A DNA stretch of 64,000 nucleotides from positions 434,001 to 498,000 of the forward strand of contig NZ_JALJEJ010000003.1 in NCBI RefSeq assembly GCF_022953055.1, given 5' to 3'. Every line of letters starts with the position of its first letter. Position 1 is the first letter of the stretch. This stretch comes from Mucilaginibacter straminoryzae. Its GTDB lineage: Bacteria > Bacteroidota > Bacteroidia > Sphingobacteriales > Sphingobacteriaceae. Of this stretch, positions 37,697-46,679 are shown one piece after another. The notes beneath the pieces are model-generated. The model ran no database searches. It was not told the origin of the DNA and was given only the letters and a program-made list of their open reading frames with translations. The translations under genes were made by a program, and so were the position numbers.

Positions 37697-38191
37697 ATGA
37701 CAGGAAAAAATAAGGCAGTTTTTTTAGATAGAGACGGCGTGCTTAACAAAGAGATGGGTGATTATGTTTGCAAAATTGAAGATTTTCATGTTTTGCCCCA
37801 TAATTTTGAAGTTTTAAAAGAGCTGCAGGAAAGGGGTTACCTATTAATAGTAGCAACAAACCAGGGAGGTATTGCCAAAGGTTGGTACTCTGAAGAGCAA
37901 CTTGCCGGGATGCACGCACATCTGAAAGCCTTATACAAGGAAAACGGTGTGGAGTTTACAGACATCTTCTACTGCCCGCATCACCCTAACTTTACAGGCG
38001 ATTGCGATTGCCGTAAACCAAAACCAGGACTATTATTAAAGGCGATTGCGCAATACGACATTGACCCGTCAAAGTCTTATTTTATTGGCGACCGCGAACG
38101 CGACGTGGAAGCGGGGACTGCTGCCGGCGTTAAAGGTATCCTAATTGATAGCGACCAACCGATTGCCGATGTGCTGAACCTGATAGACTAA
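37697..38191 (+). CDS. gmhB: D-glycero-beta-D-manno-heptose-1,7-bisphosphate 7-phosphatase
   Basis: 164 residues, a HAD-IIIA phosphatase: F-L-D-R-D-G-V-L-N (nucleophile Asp), A-T-N-Q-G-G-I (motif II), and G-D-R-E-R-D-V (motif IV). The zinc loop C-P-H-H-P plus C-D-C-R-K-P-K-P is the mark of GmhB and related histidinol-phosphate phosphatases. Function: dephosphorylation of the heptose bisphosphate used for LPS core. Because the same fold exists in HisB-N, histidinol phosphatase is an alternative, but hisB in this window already has its own domain. The next gene starts 2 bp later. Confidence 0.85.
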   Translation: MTGKNKAVFLDRDGVLNKEMGDYVCKIEDFHVLPHNFEVLKELQERGYLLIVATNQGGIAKGWYSEEQLAGMHAHLKALYKENGVEFTDIFYCPHHPNFTGDCDCRKPKPGLLLKAIAQYDIDPSKSYFIGDRERDVEAGTAAGVKGILIDSDQPIADVLNLID

Positions 38192-38193
38192 CT

Positions 38194-39696
38194 ATGAAAG
38201 CAAGCCGTTATCTGCAACATATTGACACTTTATTGTTTGCAATTGCAGCAATGGTTGCCGTATGGTTGTTTACCAAGTATAACGGCATTGGTGTTTCGCC
38301 AGATTCGGTAATGTATACCAGTACGGCACGAAACATTCATAATAGCGGGAGGTTCTACACTTTCACGGGCAGGCCTATTGTCGACTTCCCCATCTTCTAC
38401 CCTACTTTTCTGGCTATCTGTTATTGGCTAAGCGGTAAAGACCCTATTATAGCAGGCGCTGCGATTGACATGTTATTATTCGCGGGAGTTACTTTTATGG
38501 CCGGTTGGATCACCCAAAGATTTGCACCCGGTAAATGGCTATATAAATGGGTGATACTTGCGGCCATTATTCTGAACCCAGCTTTTTTACAGGTATATAG
38601 TTATTTATGGTCCGAAACGTTGTTCATCTTCCAGGCCATGGTTTTTATCCTGGCATTTGGGCAATATCTAAAACAAAGAAATACCCAATGGCTAATAATT
38701 GCTGCTTTAGTAGCGGCAATCGGCTGTATTACCCGCTATGCGGCGGTAACATTGATTGGCGCGGGTGGCTTAATCTTGCTGCTGGAACCCGGAGTAAAAT
38801 TTAAGGATAAGTGGAAGCCTATCCTTACGTTCGGTTTGATCGCTATTTCCCTGCTTGTTGCTAACCTTGTCCGCAATCACCTGGTTACCGGGCAACTTAC
38901 CGGTCCGCGCGAAGCCTCTATCACAGGTTTTAATCAGAACATGGCCCTGTTTGGTACGGTGGTTACCAAATGGGCAGGTATCGAACTTAGTAATTCCACT
39001 ACGGCAATTGTTATTGCCTGGCTCTTAACCATGGTACTGGTTATCGGAATAGCGTACCATTTTTTTGTCCGCAGGTTACATCATTATCTCATCACTGCAC
39101 TCACTTTTGGTTTGGTATATGGGCTATTCATCGTCCTTTCGTCTACCTTTTCGCGTTACGAGCAAATTAACGACCGCTTGCTGGCACCTATATATATACC
39201 TTTATTATGGGGACTCACATGCTGGGTGGTGATTTGGGTTCCTCAGAAAAAAGTATACTTTAAATATGGTGTATACCCTCTAGGCTTACTGCTTGCAATT
39301 ACCATCGGCATTAAACTATATAAAATAGATTACCAGCGTTACGACGACCAGTTTGATTACGGTAACCCTGGCTATACGGACGATACCTGGAAAGAATCGG
39401 CCCTGGTAGACTGGCTGCGCAAACACCCTCAATTTTTCAGCACTACCACCCCTATCTACTCCGATGCCTATGATGCCGTTTATTTCTTCAGCGGACAAAC
39501 AGGCACCAAACTGGTACCTCACCAATACTTTAAGAAAGACGTAGAACGTTTCTACAACCAGCCGCATTATTACCTCATTTGGTTTAATGACCTGTATGAT
39601 AAAGAACTCATCCCCCTGCAGGATATCCGGCAGCGTCACCAATTAAAAAAAATCCAGGAGTTTGAGGACGGCGGGGTTTATGAATATAGCAGATAG
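38194..39696 (+). CDS. Polytopic membrane glycosyltransferase, GT39/ArnT-like
   Basis: 500 residues with about ten hydrophobic helices and a soluble C-terminal portion of about 100 residues. The first external loop holds G-V-S-P-D-S-V-M-Y-T-S-T-A-R, the place where GT-C enzymes carry their acidic catalytic residue, and G-C-I-T-R-Y-A-A follows later. These features fit the PMT_2/dolichyl-phosphate-mannose transferase group that moves sugars from polyprenyl carriers to protein or lipid. The exact donor and acceptor are unknown. It starts 2 bp after gmhB, so a role in surface glycan synthesis is likely. Confidence 0.65.
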   Translation: MKASRYLQHIDTLLFAIAAMVAVWLFTKYNGIGVSPDSVMYTSTARNIHNSGRFYTFTGRPIVDFPIFYPTFLAICYWLSGKDPIIAGAAIDMLLFAGVTFMAGWITQRFAPGKWLYKWVILAAIILNPAFLQVYSYLWSETLFIFQAMVFILAFGQYLKQRNTQWLIIAALVAAIGCITRYAAVTLIGAGGLILLLEPGVKFKDKWKPILTFGLIAISLLVANLVRNHLVTGQLTGPREASITGFNQNMALFGTVVTKWAGIELSNSTTAIVIAWLLTMVLVIGIAYHFFVRRLHHYLITALTFGLVYGLFIVLSSTFSRYEQINDRLLAPIYIPLLWGLTCWVVIWVPQKKVYFKYGVYPLGLLLAITIGIKLYKIDYQRYDDQFDYGNPGYTDDTWKESALVDWLRKHPQFFSTTTPIYSDAYDAVYFFSGQTGTKLVPHQYFKKDVERFYNQPHYYLIWFNDLYDKELIPLQDIRQRHQLKKIQEFEDGGVYEYSR

Positions 39697-39757
39697 TTGT
39701 TAGTTGGCGAACAGATAAAAACCCTATTTTTATGGCGTAACCTCAGTACACCTTGCC

Positions 39758-41158
39758 ATGAAAAAACTGCTACTCTTACTACTTCTACCACTTACAACAT
39801 TTGCCCAAAACAATTACCAGGCTAAGCTTAACCAATTAATGGAAGCCAATGTAAACGTGAACCATTTCAATGGGAATATTTTGGTAGCAAAAGCGGGTAA
39901 AGTAATTTATCAGAAAGCTTTCGGATACCGTAATTATTCTACAAAACAACTGTTAAATAACAACACGGTGTTTGAACTGGCATCGCTCTCCAAGCAATTT
40001 ACTGGGATGGGCATCCTGATCCTGAAAGAGCAGGGAAAACTAAAACTAGAAGACAGTCTTCGGCATTTCTTCCCGGAACTACCTTACGAAGGCGTTACCA
40101 TCAAACATTTGCTTACCCATACTGCCGGCCTTCCTGATTATATGGATGCAATGGAGCCCAAGTGGGATCATCAAAAAATCGCCTTCAACAAGGATATGAT
40201 CGCCTTTCTGGCTGCTGAGAAAATACCGGCAAAGTTTAAACCGGGCACACGGTTCGAATACTCTAACACTGGATACGCTTTACTTGCCAGCATTATAGAA
40301 AAGGTATCGGGGCAAACATTAAGTACGTTTATGCGGCAACATATTTTTAAGCCTTTACAAATGGACCGCAGCCGTATTTATAATACCCGGCGTTCAAAAA
40401 AAGACACCATCAGCAATTATGCTTATGGTTATGTATATGAAGACAGCCTGAAAAGATACGTATTGCCTGATAGCCTGAAAAAGTACGACGTGGTTTACTA
40501 CCTGGATGGTATCGCTGGCGATGGCGTAGTTAATTCTACCACTGGCGACCTGTTAATATGGGACCGCGCGTTAAAAAACCACCGGTTAATCAGCGCGCCT
40601 TTACAGGCAGAAATGTTTGCAGACCAATCACTGATGGACACCGTTAATAAAGCTTACTATGGTTATGGGGTATTTACCGCGACAGACCAGTATGGAAAAC
40701 TTATTAGCCATAGCGGAAGCTGGATCGGCTACAGAACTATTTTAACGCGATACGTAGATCAGGATATTACCGTTATTATCCTGTCTAATAACGAATCGAA
40801 TGTAACAGCCCTAGCTTCTGCCGTCACTGCGATAATGTTCAATAAGGAGGTAATCCCGCCCTATATTCACCATGAGGTAACGCTTAAATCTGAAACGTTA
40901 AACAGCTTTGCCGGCACGTTTGAAAGGCATTTACCTGTTAAAAACGCAATGATTACCATTATTTATAAAGATGGCAAATTGTACAGAACTACTGCGGGCA
41001 GTCCCGATCTGCTGTTAAAAGCAGAATCAAACAATAAGCTTTTTTATACGGATGGAACAGACCGCCAGATGGAATTTGTAAGGGATAAAAGCGGCAAAAT
41101 AATAGGCGGTTGGTTTATTGCTAACGGCATAAAAAGCAAGCTAACCGTTGCCCGGTAG
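39758..41158 (+). CDS. Serine hydrolase of the beta-lactamase class C/CubicO type
   Basis: 466 residues with a signal peptide (M-K-K-L-L-L-L-L...T-F-A-Q). The three active-site blocks of penicillin-binding-protein-like serine hydrolases are present: S-L-S-K (Ser and Lys), Y-S-N (Tyr), and H-S-G. A C-terminal lipocalin-like extension of about 100 residues follows. It is periplasmic; members act as esterases, D-peptidases or lactamases and the substrate is not predictable. The gene is probably alone; TATTTTTA (39725-39732) is a weak promoter box. Confidence 0.9.
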   Translation: MKKLLLLLLLPLTTFAQNNYQAKLNQLMEANVNVNHFNGNILVAKAGKVIYQKAFGYRNYSTKQLLNNNTVFELASLSKQFTGMGILILKEQGKLKLEDSLRHFFPELPYEGVTIKHLLTHTAGLPDYMDAMEPKWDHQKIAFNKDMIAFLAAEKIPAKFKPGTRFEYSNTGYALLASIIEKVSGQTLSTFMRQHIFKPLQMDRSRIYNTRRSKKDTISNYAYGYVYEDSLKRYVLPDSLKKYDVVYYLDGIAGDGVVNSTTGDLLIWDRALKNHRLISAPLQAEMFADQSLMDTVNKAYYGYGVFTATDQYGKLISHSGSWIGYRTILTRYVDQDITVIILSNNESNVTALASAVTAIMFNKEVIPPYIHHEVTLKSETLNSFAGTFERHLPVKNAMITIIYKDGKLYRTTAGSPDLLLKAESNNKLFYTDGTDRQMEFVRDKSGKIIGGWFIANGIKSKLTVAR

Positions 41159-41185
41159 TCTCAATACAAAACGCAATATCAGATT

Positions 41186-42874
41186 TTAAAAATCTTCAAC
41201 CACCTCAAAACTGATTTTCTCATTGGTTTTCGGGTGAAGAAACTCCAGGTAAGCCGCATGAAGGTGCAGGCGATCAGCTGAAGTTCCGTAAAGGTCGTCA
41301 CCCACAATAGGTGCATTCAGCCCCATTTCATGTGCCGAATGTACACGAAGCTGATGTGTCCTGCCGGTAAGCGGCCAGAAGTTTATACGGGTCAAGCCGT
41401 CCTGCTGTTGTATTACCTTCCATCGGGTAATACTTTTCTTCCCGTGTTCAAAGCAAACCAATTGCCGCGGGCGATTATAAAAGTCGCCCCGCAACGGCAG
41501 GCTGATCTCGCCCTCTGTTCCCGGTATTGCCTTAGAAAGCAATGCCGTATAACGTTTGCTAACGGTTCGTTTTAAGAATTGACGTTGAATATTCTTATGC
41601 GCTTCGGGTGTTTTAGCCACCACCAACAAACCCGAGGTGCCCATATCCAGGCGATGAATAATTAACGGTTCGATAGTTTCCCATCTAACTTTCAGCCTGC
41701 TATAAACAGAATCATGGATGTTCACGCCAGGGACAGAGAGCAGTCCGGCGGGTTTATTAACCACGGCAAAGCAATCATCCTCATAAATAATATCCAGATT
41801 GGCGCGTTCCCCTGGATTATGCAAAAACGGGTCTTCATCCACCGGCATCCCCTCCAGCATGTGGGCCAGTATGGGTTTACACTTGCCCGTACAGGCCGGG
41901 TAGAACTGTTTATGTTTTCTTATTTCAGATTTCGGCGAGGCGCCCCACCAAAATTCGGCCATGGCTAAAGGCTGGTACCCATTAGCAAAAGCATATTGCA
42001 AAAGCTTGGGAGTTGCACATTCGCCTGCTGCTGATGGAGGTTTTTCGTAAATAGTAGCGCTGAATATCTCGTGCAGGCTTTTGGTGTTTCCGTATTTGTT
42101 CAGGAATACATATTGCTCAAACAATTGCTGTTGCAAAGCAGCAGAACGCTCTCTGCGTTGCTGTTTTAATGCTTCTATTTCAGATTCAAAACCAGCCAAT
42201 TCAGATTGAATACCATCTAACACCCGCTTCCATTTATTGGTAAGAATATTCAACTGATGTTTATCATGCAGGCTATGTTTAATCAGGTAAGCTTCATACT
42301 CGGCATACTCCAGTTCATTCAGTACCTTTCTTTTTTCTTCCCGTAACTTTTTCCGGTCTTCTTTATTGCTTTTTAAAAGCTTCTTGAAGTCGGTTATTTC
42401 CTGTTGCGATTGGGTGGTCAGCCGTTCGAGATCCGATTTCAACCGAATGTAGTTTTCGTCTGCGGCTATCTGGTTTACTGCCGCATTAACAGCATTGATC
42501 ACCTCCTGCTCTTTCAGAAAGAAGCTATTCTCCACCAGCATATCAAAAACCGGGGGCACAAACTGCGGATGATCGTTAGAATTAGCCAGCTTGCCCGAAA
42601 AAGCCGAAAGATAGCCGACTCTCCCCTCCCGGTCCTTCACCACTAAAACCCCGAACATTTTCCCAATAGCGATCCCTTCCTGTTCTTCATCCAAACCAAA
42701 ATTATGGTCTAGCCTGGCTTGCGCTTCAAGGTAATGTTGTAATTCGGCGGCAGCTATTTTAGTTAAGGCGTGGGGTTCGTAAAAAAAGGGGAATGTAAAA
42801 CGTTCGGGCAGGGTAATGCCTCTGATAACATCTTCTGAGAAATAAGAAATTTTAGTTTTAATACTGTCGCCCAC
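41186..42874 (-). CDS. RluA-family pseudouridine synthase with long N-terminal extension
   Basis: 562 residues. The C-terminal 220 residues are the RluA-type catalytic domain: I-I-H-R-L-D-M-G-T-S-G-L carries the catalytic Asp, and G-R-T-H-Q-L-R-V-H-S the second motif. The first 340 residues are extra: a mixed segment, a highly charged coiled coil (about 140-260), and a Cys-containing Y-P-A-C-T-G-K-C-K-P-I-L block. This large form is known in Bacteroidota and some Gammaproteobacteria; the N-terminal part may bind RNA. The modified uridine is not known. Confidence 0.88.
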   Translation of the reverse strand: MGDSIKTKISYFSEDVIRGITLPERFTFPFFYEPHALTKIAAAELQHYLEAQARLDHNFGLDEEQEGIAIGKMFGVLVVKDREGRVGYLSAFSGKLANSNDHPQFVPPVFDMLVENSFFLKEQEVINAVNAAVNQIAADENYIRLKSDLERLTTQSQQEITDFKKLLKSNKEDRKKLREEKRKVLNELEYAEYEAYLIKHSLHDKHQLNILTNKWKRVLDGIQSELAGFESEIEALKQQRRERSAALQQQLFEQYVFLNKYGNTKSLHEIFSATIYEKPPSAAGECATPKLLQYAFANGYQPLAMAEFWWGASPKSEIRKHKQFYPACTGKCKPILAHMLEGMPVDEDPFLHNPGERANLDIIYEDDCFAVVNKPAGLLSVPGVNIHDSVYSRLKVRWETIEPLIIHRLDMGTSGLLVVAKTPEAHKNIQRQFLKRTVSKRYTALLSKAIPGTEGEISLPLRGDFYNRPRQLVCFEHGKKSITRWKVIQQQDGLTRINFWPLTGRTHQLRVHSAHEMGLNAPIVGDDLYGTSADRLHLHAAYLEFLHPKTNEKISFEVVEDF

Positions 42875-42959
42875 GAATGCTTTGCGCTTTAGTTTGCAAA
42901 ACTAATACTTCTTCGCAACTCTTTTCTGTTGGCGATCACCTATCATGCGAGGTTATTTA

Positions 42960-43085
42960 ATATATTAATGTACAGATCCATCGCTACGCTCTGGATGACA
43001 AAAACTGAAGATGGTCTTGATTTTTGACTCTTGTCTCTTGGTTCTATATCCTGTTCTTGATTCTTGTTTCTTGATTCTAAATTTT
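42960..43085. repeat. Intergenic repeat-rich spacer (GGATGAC hairpin and CTTG/TTCT words)
   Basis: 42975-42998 is a short hairpin-like motif (ATCCATCGCTACGCTCTGGAT). 43017-43080 is built of repeated CTTGATT, CTTGTCTCTTG and TTCTTGATTC words. On the other strand these are the CAAGA words also seen in the spacers at 45497-45525, 49620-49655 and 58790-58830. Confidence 0.6.
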
Positions 43086-43087
43086 AC

Positions 43088-43117
43088 TTTGATTTTTTAA
43101 ATAACTGTCTATATTTG
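43088..43117 (+). promoter_or_regulatory. Promoter of the histidine operon
   Basis: The -33 element TTTG (43088-43091) and the -7 element TATATTTG (43110-43117) both match the Bacteroidota consensus exactly, with an 18-bp spacer. This is the best promoter in the window. Transcription should start near 43122-43125, about 25 nt before the His-rich leader ORF. Confidence 0.8.
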
Positions 43118-43149
43118 CATCGCTCACCAACGGTAAGCTATAATAAAAA

Positions 43150-43206
43150 ATGAAGGTTTTCACACTACATCATCTCCATCTGCACCATCGCCCCCTGTGG
43201 CGATAA
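43150..43206 (+). CDS. hisL: Histidine operon leader peptide
   Basis: An 18-codon ORF encoding MKVFTLHHLHLHHRPLWR and ending in TAA. Five of the 18 residues are His (codons at 43168, 43171, 43177, 43183, 43186), far above chance. It starts with ATG after an A-rich stretch typical of Bacteroidota ribosome binding, lies about 25 nt after the predicted transcription start, and 65 nt before hisG. These are the properties of an attenuation leader: ribosome stalling at His codons when charged tRNA-His is short. The peptide is too short for ordinary ORF calling. Confidence 0.85.
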   Translation: MKVFTLHHLHLHHRPLWR

Positions 43207-43233
43207 TATGATGTATGTTTCTACGTGAAATAT
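43166..43233 (+). promoter_or_regulatory. Candidate his attenuator structure
   Basis: TACATCAT (43166-43173), which spans the first His codons, is an exact reverse complement of ATGATGTA (43208-43215). Inside this helix ATCGCC (43187-43192) pairs with GGCGAT (43199-43204). A further 7-bp hairpin with one G-T pair is 43215-43221 with 43227-43233. A ribosome on the His codons would break the outer helix. No clear U-tract follows, so the mechanism may be transcriptional or translational. Confidence 0.6.
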
Positions 43234-43271
43234 GAACCCTCCGTTTAATTATAGTTTAATAACATTCCATT

Positions 43272-44123
43272 TTGAAAACACTGAAAATAGCGATCCAGAA
43301 ATCGGGTCGGCTCAACGAAAAATCTGTTGATCTGCTGAAGAATTGCGGACTCAACTTCGAGAATTATAAAAGTTCCCTTATCTCTCCTGTCTCTAATTTC
43401 CCTCTTGAAATACTTTTCCTTCGTGATGACGATATTCCTGAATACGTACAGGATGGCATTGCCGATCTGGGTATTGTAGGCGAAAACGTGATCCAGGAGA
43501 CGGAAGTAGACGTAGCTTATTTGCAGCGTCTGGGTTTTGGCAAATGTTCCCTTAAGATTGCGGTGCAAAACACCAGCAACATTGAGGATGTGAAAGAGCT
43601 TAACGGTAAATCTATCGCCACTACCTACCCGGTTATCTTAGGCAAATTTTTAAAGGATAATGGCATCACTGCTGATATCCGTACCATTTCAGGGTCGGTG
43701 GAAATATCACCAGGCTTAGGCCTTAGCGATGCTATCTGCGATTTGGTTTCTACCGGCGGTACCTTAAAAAGCAACGGACTGAAGCCATTTGCTGATGTAA
43801 TGTCGTCAGAGGCGGTACTGATCGGCCGTAAAGGTTCGGAAAATGAAGACCTGATCCAGGAATTGATCCAGCGTGTGCAATCTGTACTTCGCGCAAAAGA
43901 AACCAAGTACGTGGTACTGAACATAGAGCGCAAAAACCTGGATGAAATATTGAAGCTATTGCCTGGCGTTAAAAGCCCGACTGTAGTGCCATTAGCCGAT
44001 GAGGGCTGGGTAGCTGTACATACTGTTATTCCGGAGCGTGATTTTTGGGCACGTATCACCTTGTTAAAACAAGCAGGCGCCCAGGGCATTGTGGTAATGC
44101 CGATAGAAAAGATCATATTGTAA
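43272..44123 (+). CDS. hisG: ATP phosphoribosyltransferase (long form)
   Basis: 283 residues, starting at a TTG (43272) because the conserved M-K-T-L-K-I-A-I-Q-K-S-G-R-L start reads from there and no ATG fits. It joins ATP and PRPP in the first step of histidine synthesis. G-R-L-N-E-K-S, the PRPP loop segment I-S-G-S-V-E-I-S-P and a C-terminal regulatory ACT-like domain (about 210-283) identify the long, His-inhibited form that needs no HisZ. It is the first gene after the leader peptide. A GC-rich element begins at the base after the stop codon. Confidence 0.95.
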   Translation: MKTLKIAIQKSGRLNEKSVDLLKNCGLNFENYKSSLISPVSNFPLEILFLRDDDIPEYVQDGIADLGIVGENVIQETEVDVAYLQRLGFGKCSLKIAVQNTSNIEDVKELNGKSIATTYPVILGKFLKDNGITADIRTISGSVEISPGLGLSDAICDLVSTGGTLKSNGLKPFADVMSSEAVLIGRKGSENEDLIQELIQRVQSVLRAKETKYVVLNIERKNLDEILKLLPGVKSPTVVPLADEGWVAVHTVIPERDFWARITLLKQAGAQGIVVMPIEKIIL

Positions 44124-44205
44124 CACCCCCTTATCCCCCTTGAAGGGGGAAGGATCATAATAAATAAAACACCCTCTTTTCTGAAGAGGGATTTAGGGAG
44201 AGGTG
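44124..44205. repeat. Inverted pair of GC-rich border elements between hisG and hisD
   Basis: The C-form 44124-44153 (CACCCCCTTATCCCCC, then TTGAAGGGGGAAGG) starts right after the hisG stop. The G-form 44171-44205 (CACCCTCTTTTCTGAAGAGGG, broken here for length as CACCCTCTTTTC plus TGAAGAGGG, then ATTTAGGGAGAGGTG) ends 2 nt before the hisD ATG. The outer ends CACC and GGTG are inverted, with an AT-rich centre of 17 bp. This is a short version of the 452-bp element at 47825-48276. Confidence 0.8.
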
Positions 44206-44207
44206 AT

Positions 44208-45494
44208 ATGTTAAAGACCTATAATTACTCAGATTTAAGCGCCGAAGACCTACAGCAACTGGTGAAGCGCAATGTAGATCCGGCTAACGAGATCAGGGCT
44301 GTGGTGGAAGAAGTGATCAGCAATGTGATCACCTATGGGGATAAAGCATTGCTGGATTATGCTGAAAAGTTCGACAAGGTGCAGTTAGAAAAACTCTACC
44401 TGGACCAAGCCGAGATTGCCGAACTGGCAGATCATTTACTACCCGAACAAAAGGAAGCCCTACAACTTGCTTATCAAAATATCTATAAGTTCCACCAATC
44501 GCAGTTAAAAACCGAAGGGAAAGTAGAAACCATGCCGGGTGTTACCTGCTGGCGCGAACTACGCCCCATTGAAAAAGTTGGGCTTTATATCCCGGGTGGT
44601 ACCGCGGTGTTACCGAGCACTTTTTTGATGCTGGGCGTACCCGCAAGGCTGGCTGGTTGCAAAGAAATCGTAGTATGCTCGCCTCCGCAGAAAAGCGGGA
44701 AGGTAAACGCCTTTATAGCTTATGTGGCGCAACTGCTCGATATTGATAAAATATACCTTGCCGGTGGTGCACAAGCTGTAGCAGCTATGGCTTATGGTAC
44801 TGAAACCATCACCAAAGTCGATAAGATCTTTGGTCCGGGTAATCAGTTCGTCACTAAAGCTAAAACCATCATTCAATCCACTACCGGTACCGCTATCGAT
44901 ATGCCTGCCGGTCCGTCTGAAGTGCTGGTAATTGCAGATCATACAGCCAACCCGGTTTATGTTGCTGCCGATCTGCTGGCCCAAGCCGAACACGGCATTG
45001 ACAGCCAGGCAGTGTTAGTGACAACCTCTGCCGACCTACTTAAGGGTGTACAGCAAGAGCTGGACAAGCAATTGGCCGTATTGCCACGAGCAGAGATCGC
45101 CGGAAAAGCTATTGAAAATTCCTATGCTGTTATTGTTGCAGATTTGAAAGAAGCAATGACGTTCAGTAATGCCTATGCACCAGAGCACCTGATTTTAGCT
45201 ACACAAGACTGGTCGTTAATTACCGACGATATTATCAATGCAGGATCGGTGTTCCTGGGAAACCTGACACCTGAAAGCGCAGGAGACTATGCCTCGGGCA
45301 CAAATCATACCTTGCCTACTAGCGCCTTTGCAAGGGCTTATTCGGGTGTTTCGGTTGATTCTTTCGTGAAGAAGATCACCTTCCAGCATTTGACGCAGCA
45401 GGGTATTCAAAATATCGGCCCGGCAGTAGAAATACTCGCCGAACTGGAAGGCCTACATGCGCATAAGAATGCCGTAACGGTGAGGCTGGCATAA
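44208..45494 (+). CDS. hisD: Histidinol dehydrogenase
   Basis: 428 residues. It oxidises histidinol to histidine in two NAD-dependent steps and needs zinc. Visible blocks: G-L-Y-I-P-G-G-T-A-V-L-P-S-T, A-G-G-A-Q-A-V-A-A-M-A-Y-G-T, K-I-F-G-P-G-N-Q-F-V-T, D-M-P-A-G-P-S-E-V, and the catalytic E-H-G-I-D and A-P-E-H-L segments. The length is normal. The start is 2 nt beyond a G-form border element. A 138-bp spacer with a GTCATTGCGA repeat separates it from hisC. Confidence 0.96.
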   Translation: MLKTYNYSDLSAEDLQQLVKRNVDPANEIRAVVEEVISNVITYGDKALLDYAEKFDKVQLEKLYLDQAEIAELADHLLPEQKEALQLAYQNIYKFHQSQLKTEGKVETMPGVTCWRELRPIEKVGLYIPGGTAVLPSTFLMLGVPARLAGCKEIVVCSPPQKSGKVNAFIAYVAQLLDIDKIYLAGGAQAVAAMAYGTETITKVDKIFGPGNQFVTKAKTIIQSTTGTAIDMPAGPSEVLVIADHTANPVYVAADLLAQAEHGIDSQAVLVTTSADLLKGVQQELDKQLAVLPRAEIAGKAIENSYAVIVADLKEAMTFSNAYAPEHLILATQDWSLITDDIINAGSVFLGNLTPESAGDYASGTNHTLPTSAFARAYSGVSVDSFVKKITFQHLTQQGIQNIGPAVEILAELEGLHAHKNAVTVRLA

Positions 45495-45541
45495 AGAGAG
45501 AGGCAAGAATCAAGAGACAAGACGTTTAACTTATTAACTAA

Positions 45542-45618
45542 CGTCATTGCGATACGCCGCAGGCGGAGAAGCAATCCCCACTAAAAAGATTGCTTCGTCG
45601 TTCCTCCTCGCAATGACG
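45542..45618. repeat. Inverted-repeat element of the GTCATTGCGA family in the hisD-hisC spacer
   Basis: The left arm CGTCATTGCGATACGCC...GAAGCAATC is matched by the right arm GATTGCTTCG...CGCAATGACG. The preceding 45497-45525 carries CAAGA words. The hisC ATG follows 15 nt later, so the element forms the 5' side of hisC within the operon. Confidence 0.75.
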
Positions 45619-45632
45619 TACAACAAAAAACC

Positions 45633-46679
45633 ATGTTCGATTTACAAAACATACTTCGACCAAACATAAAAAACCTGGTGCCTTACTCATCCGCCCGTGA
45701 CGAGTTTAAAGGTGAAGCCAGTGTATACCTGGATGCCAACGAAAATGCATTTGGATCTCCATTAGAGCAGCAATATAACCGCTACCCCGATCCGTTGCAA
45801 TACCAGGTAAAGAAACGCCTAAGCGAGATTAAAGGTGTGCCGCCACGTAACATCTTTTTGGGTAACGGCAGCGATGAAGCAATTGATATTTTATTCCGCA
45901 GTTTTTGTAACCCCGGGGTTGATAACGTGATCCTGGTGCCGCCAACCTACGGCATGTACGAAGTTTCGGCAAATATTAATGATATACAAACCCGTAAGGT
46001 TACTCTTACCCCCGAGTATCAGCTGAACCTGGAAGGTATTGCCGAAGCGATAGATAAAAACACCAAACTGATCTTCATCTGTTCGCCCAATAATCCTACC
46101 GGTAATTCTATCAACCGCGAGGATATCGAAACCTTACTGGCTAACTTTAACGGACTTGTGGTAGTAGATGAGGCTTACATTAACTTCAGCCGTCAGAAAA
46201 GCTTTATCCAGGAATTAACAGAATATGCAAACCTGGTAGTGTTGCAAACGTTATCTAAAGCGTGGGGCCTTGCGGGCCTGCGCGTAGGTATGGCGTTCGC
46301 CAGCGAAGAGATCATCGAGGTGATGAACAAGGTGAAACCACCGTACAACATCAACGAGGCTTCACAACAATTAGCGCTTCAAGCTTTACAAAATATAGAC
46401 CTGGTAAACGTTTGGATAAAAGAGCTTTTAGCCGAACGGGATAAACTGGTACTTCAGCTAAAGCATTTACCATTCGTTTTAGATATTTACCCTTCCGATG
46501 CCAACTTTATTTTGGTAAAAACCACTGATGCAAAAGGTATTTATAACTTCCTGGTTGAGCATGGAATCATCGTGCGCGACCGTTCAAAAGTAGATCTTTG
46601 CGAAGGTTCTCTGCGCATTACCATCGGCACACCAGAAGAAAATCAGAAATTATTAGAAACTTTACAGCTTTATAAATGA
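45633..46679 (+). CDS. hisC: Histidinol-phosphate aminotransferase
   Basis: 348 residues, a fold-type I PLP enzyme that converts imidazole-acetol phosphate to histidinol phosphate. Motifs: [29 protein letters not shown], and the PLP Lys in [12 protein letters not shown]. Its stop TGA overlaps the hisB ATG (ATGA), so translation of hisB is coupled. Confidence 0.96.
   Translation: MFDLQNILRPNIKNLVPYSSARDEFKGEASVYLDANENAFGSPLEQQYNRYPDPLQYQVKKRLSEIKGVPPRNIFLGNGSDEAIDILFRSFCNPGVDNVILVPPTYGMYEVSANINDIQTRKVTLTPEYQLNLEGIAEAIDKNTKLIFICSPNNPTGNSINREDIETLLANFNGLVVVDEAYINFSRQKSFIQELTEYANLVVLQTLSKAWGLAGLRVGMAFASEEIIEVMNKVKPPYNINEASQQLALQALQNIDLVNVWIKELLAERDKLVLQLKHLPFVLDIYPSDANFILVKTTDAKGIYNFLVEHGIIVRDRSKVDLCEGSLRITIGTPEENQKLLETLQLYK

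Noticed and set aside
44124..44205. Border elements as ordinary intrinsic terminators
   Set aside because: They lack T-runs, occur inside an operon that must be read through, and several are translated. A weak attenuating effect is still possible.
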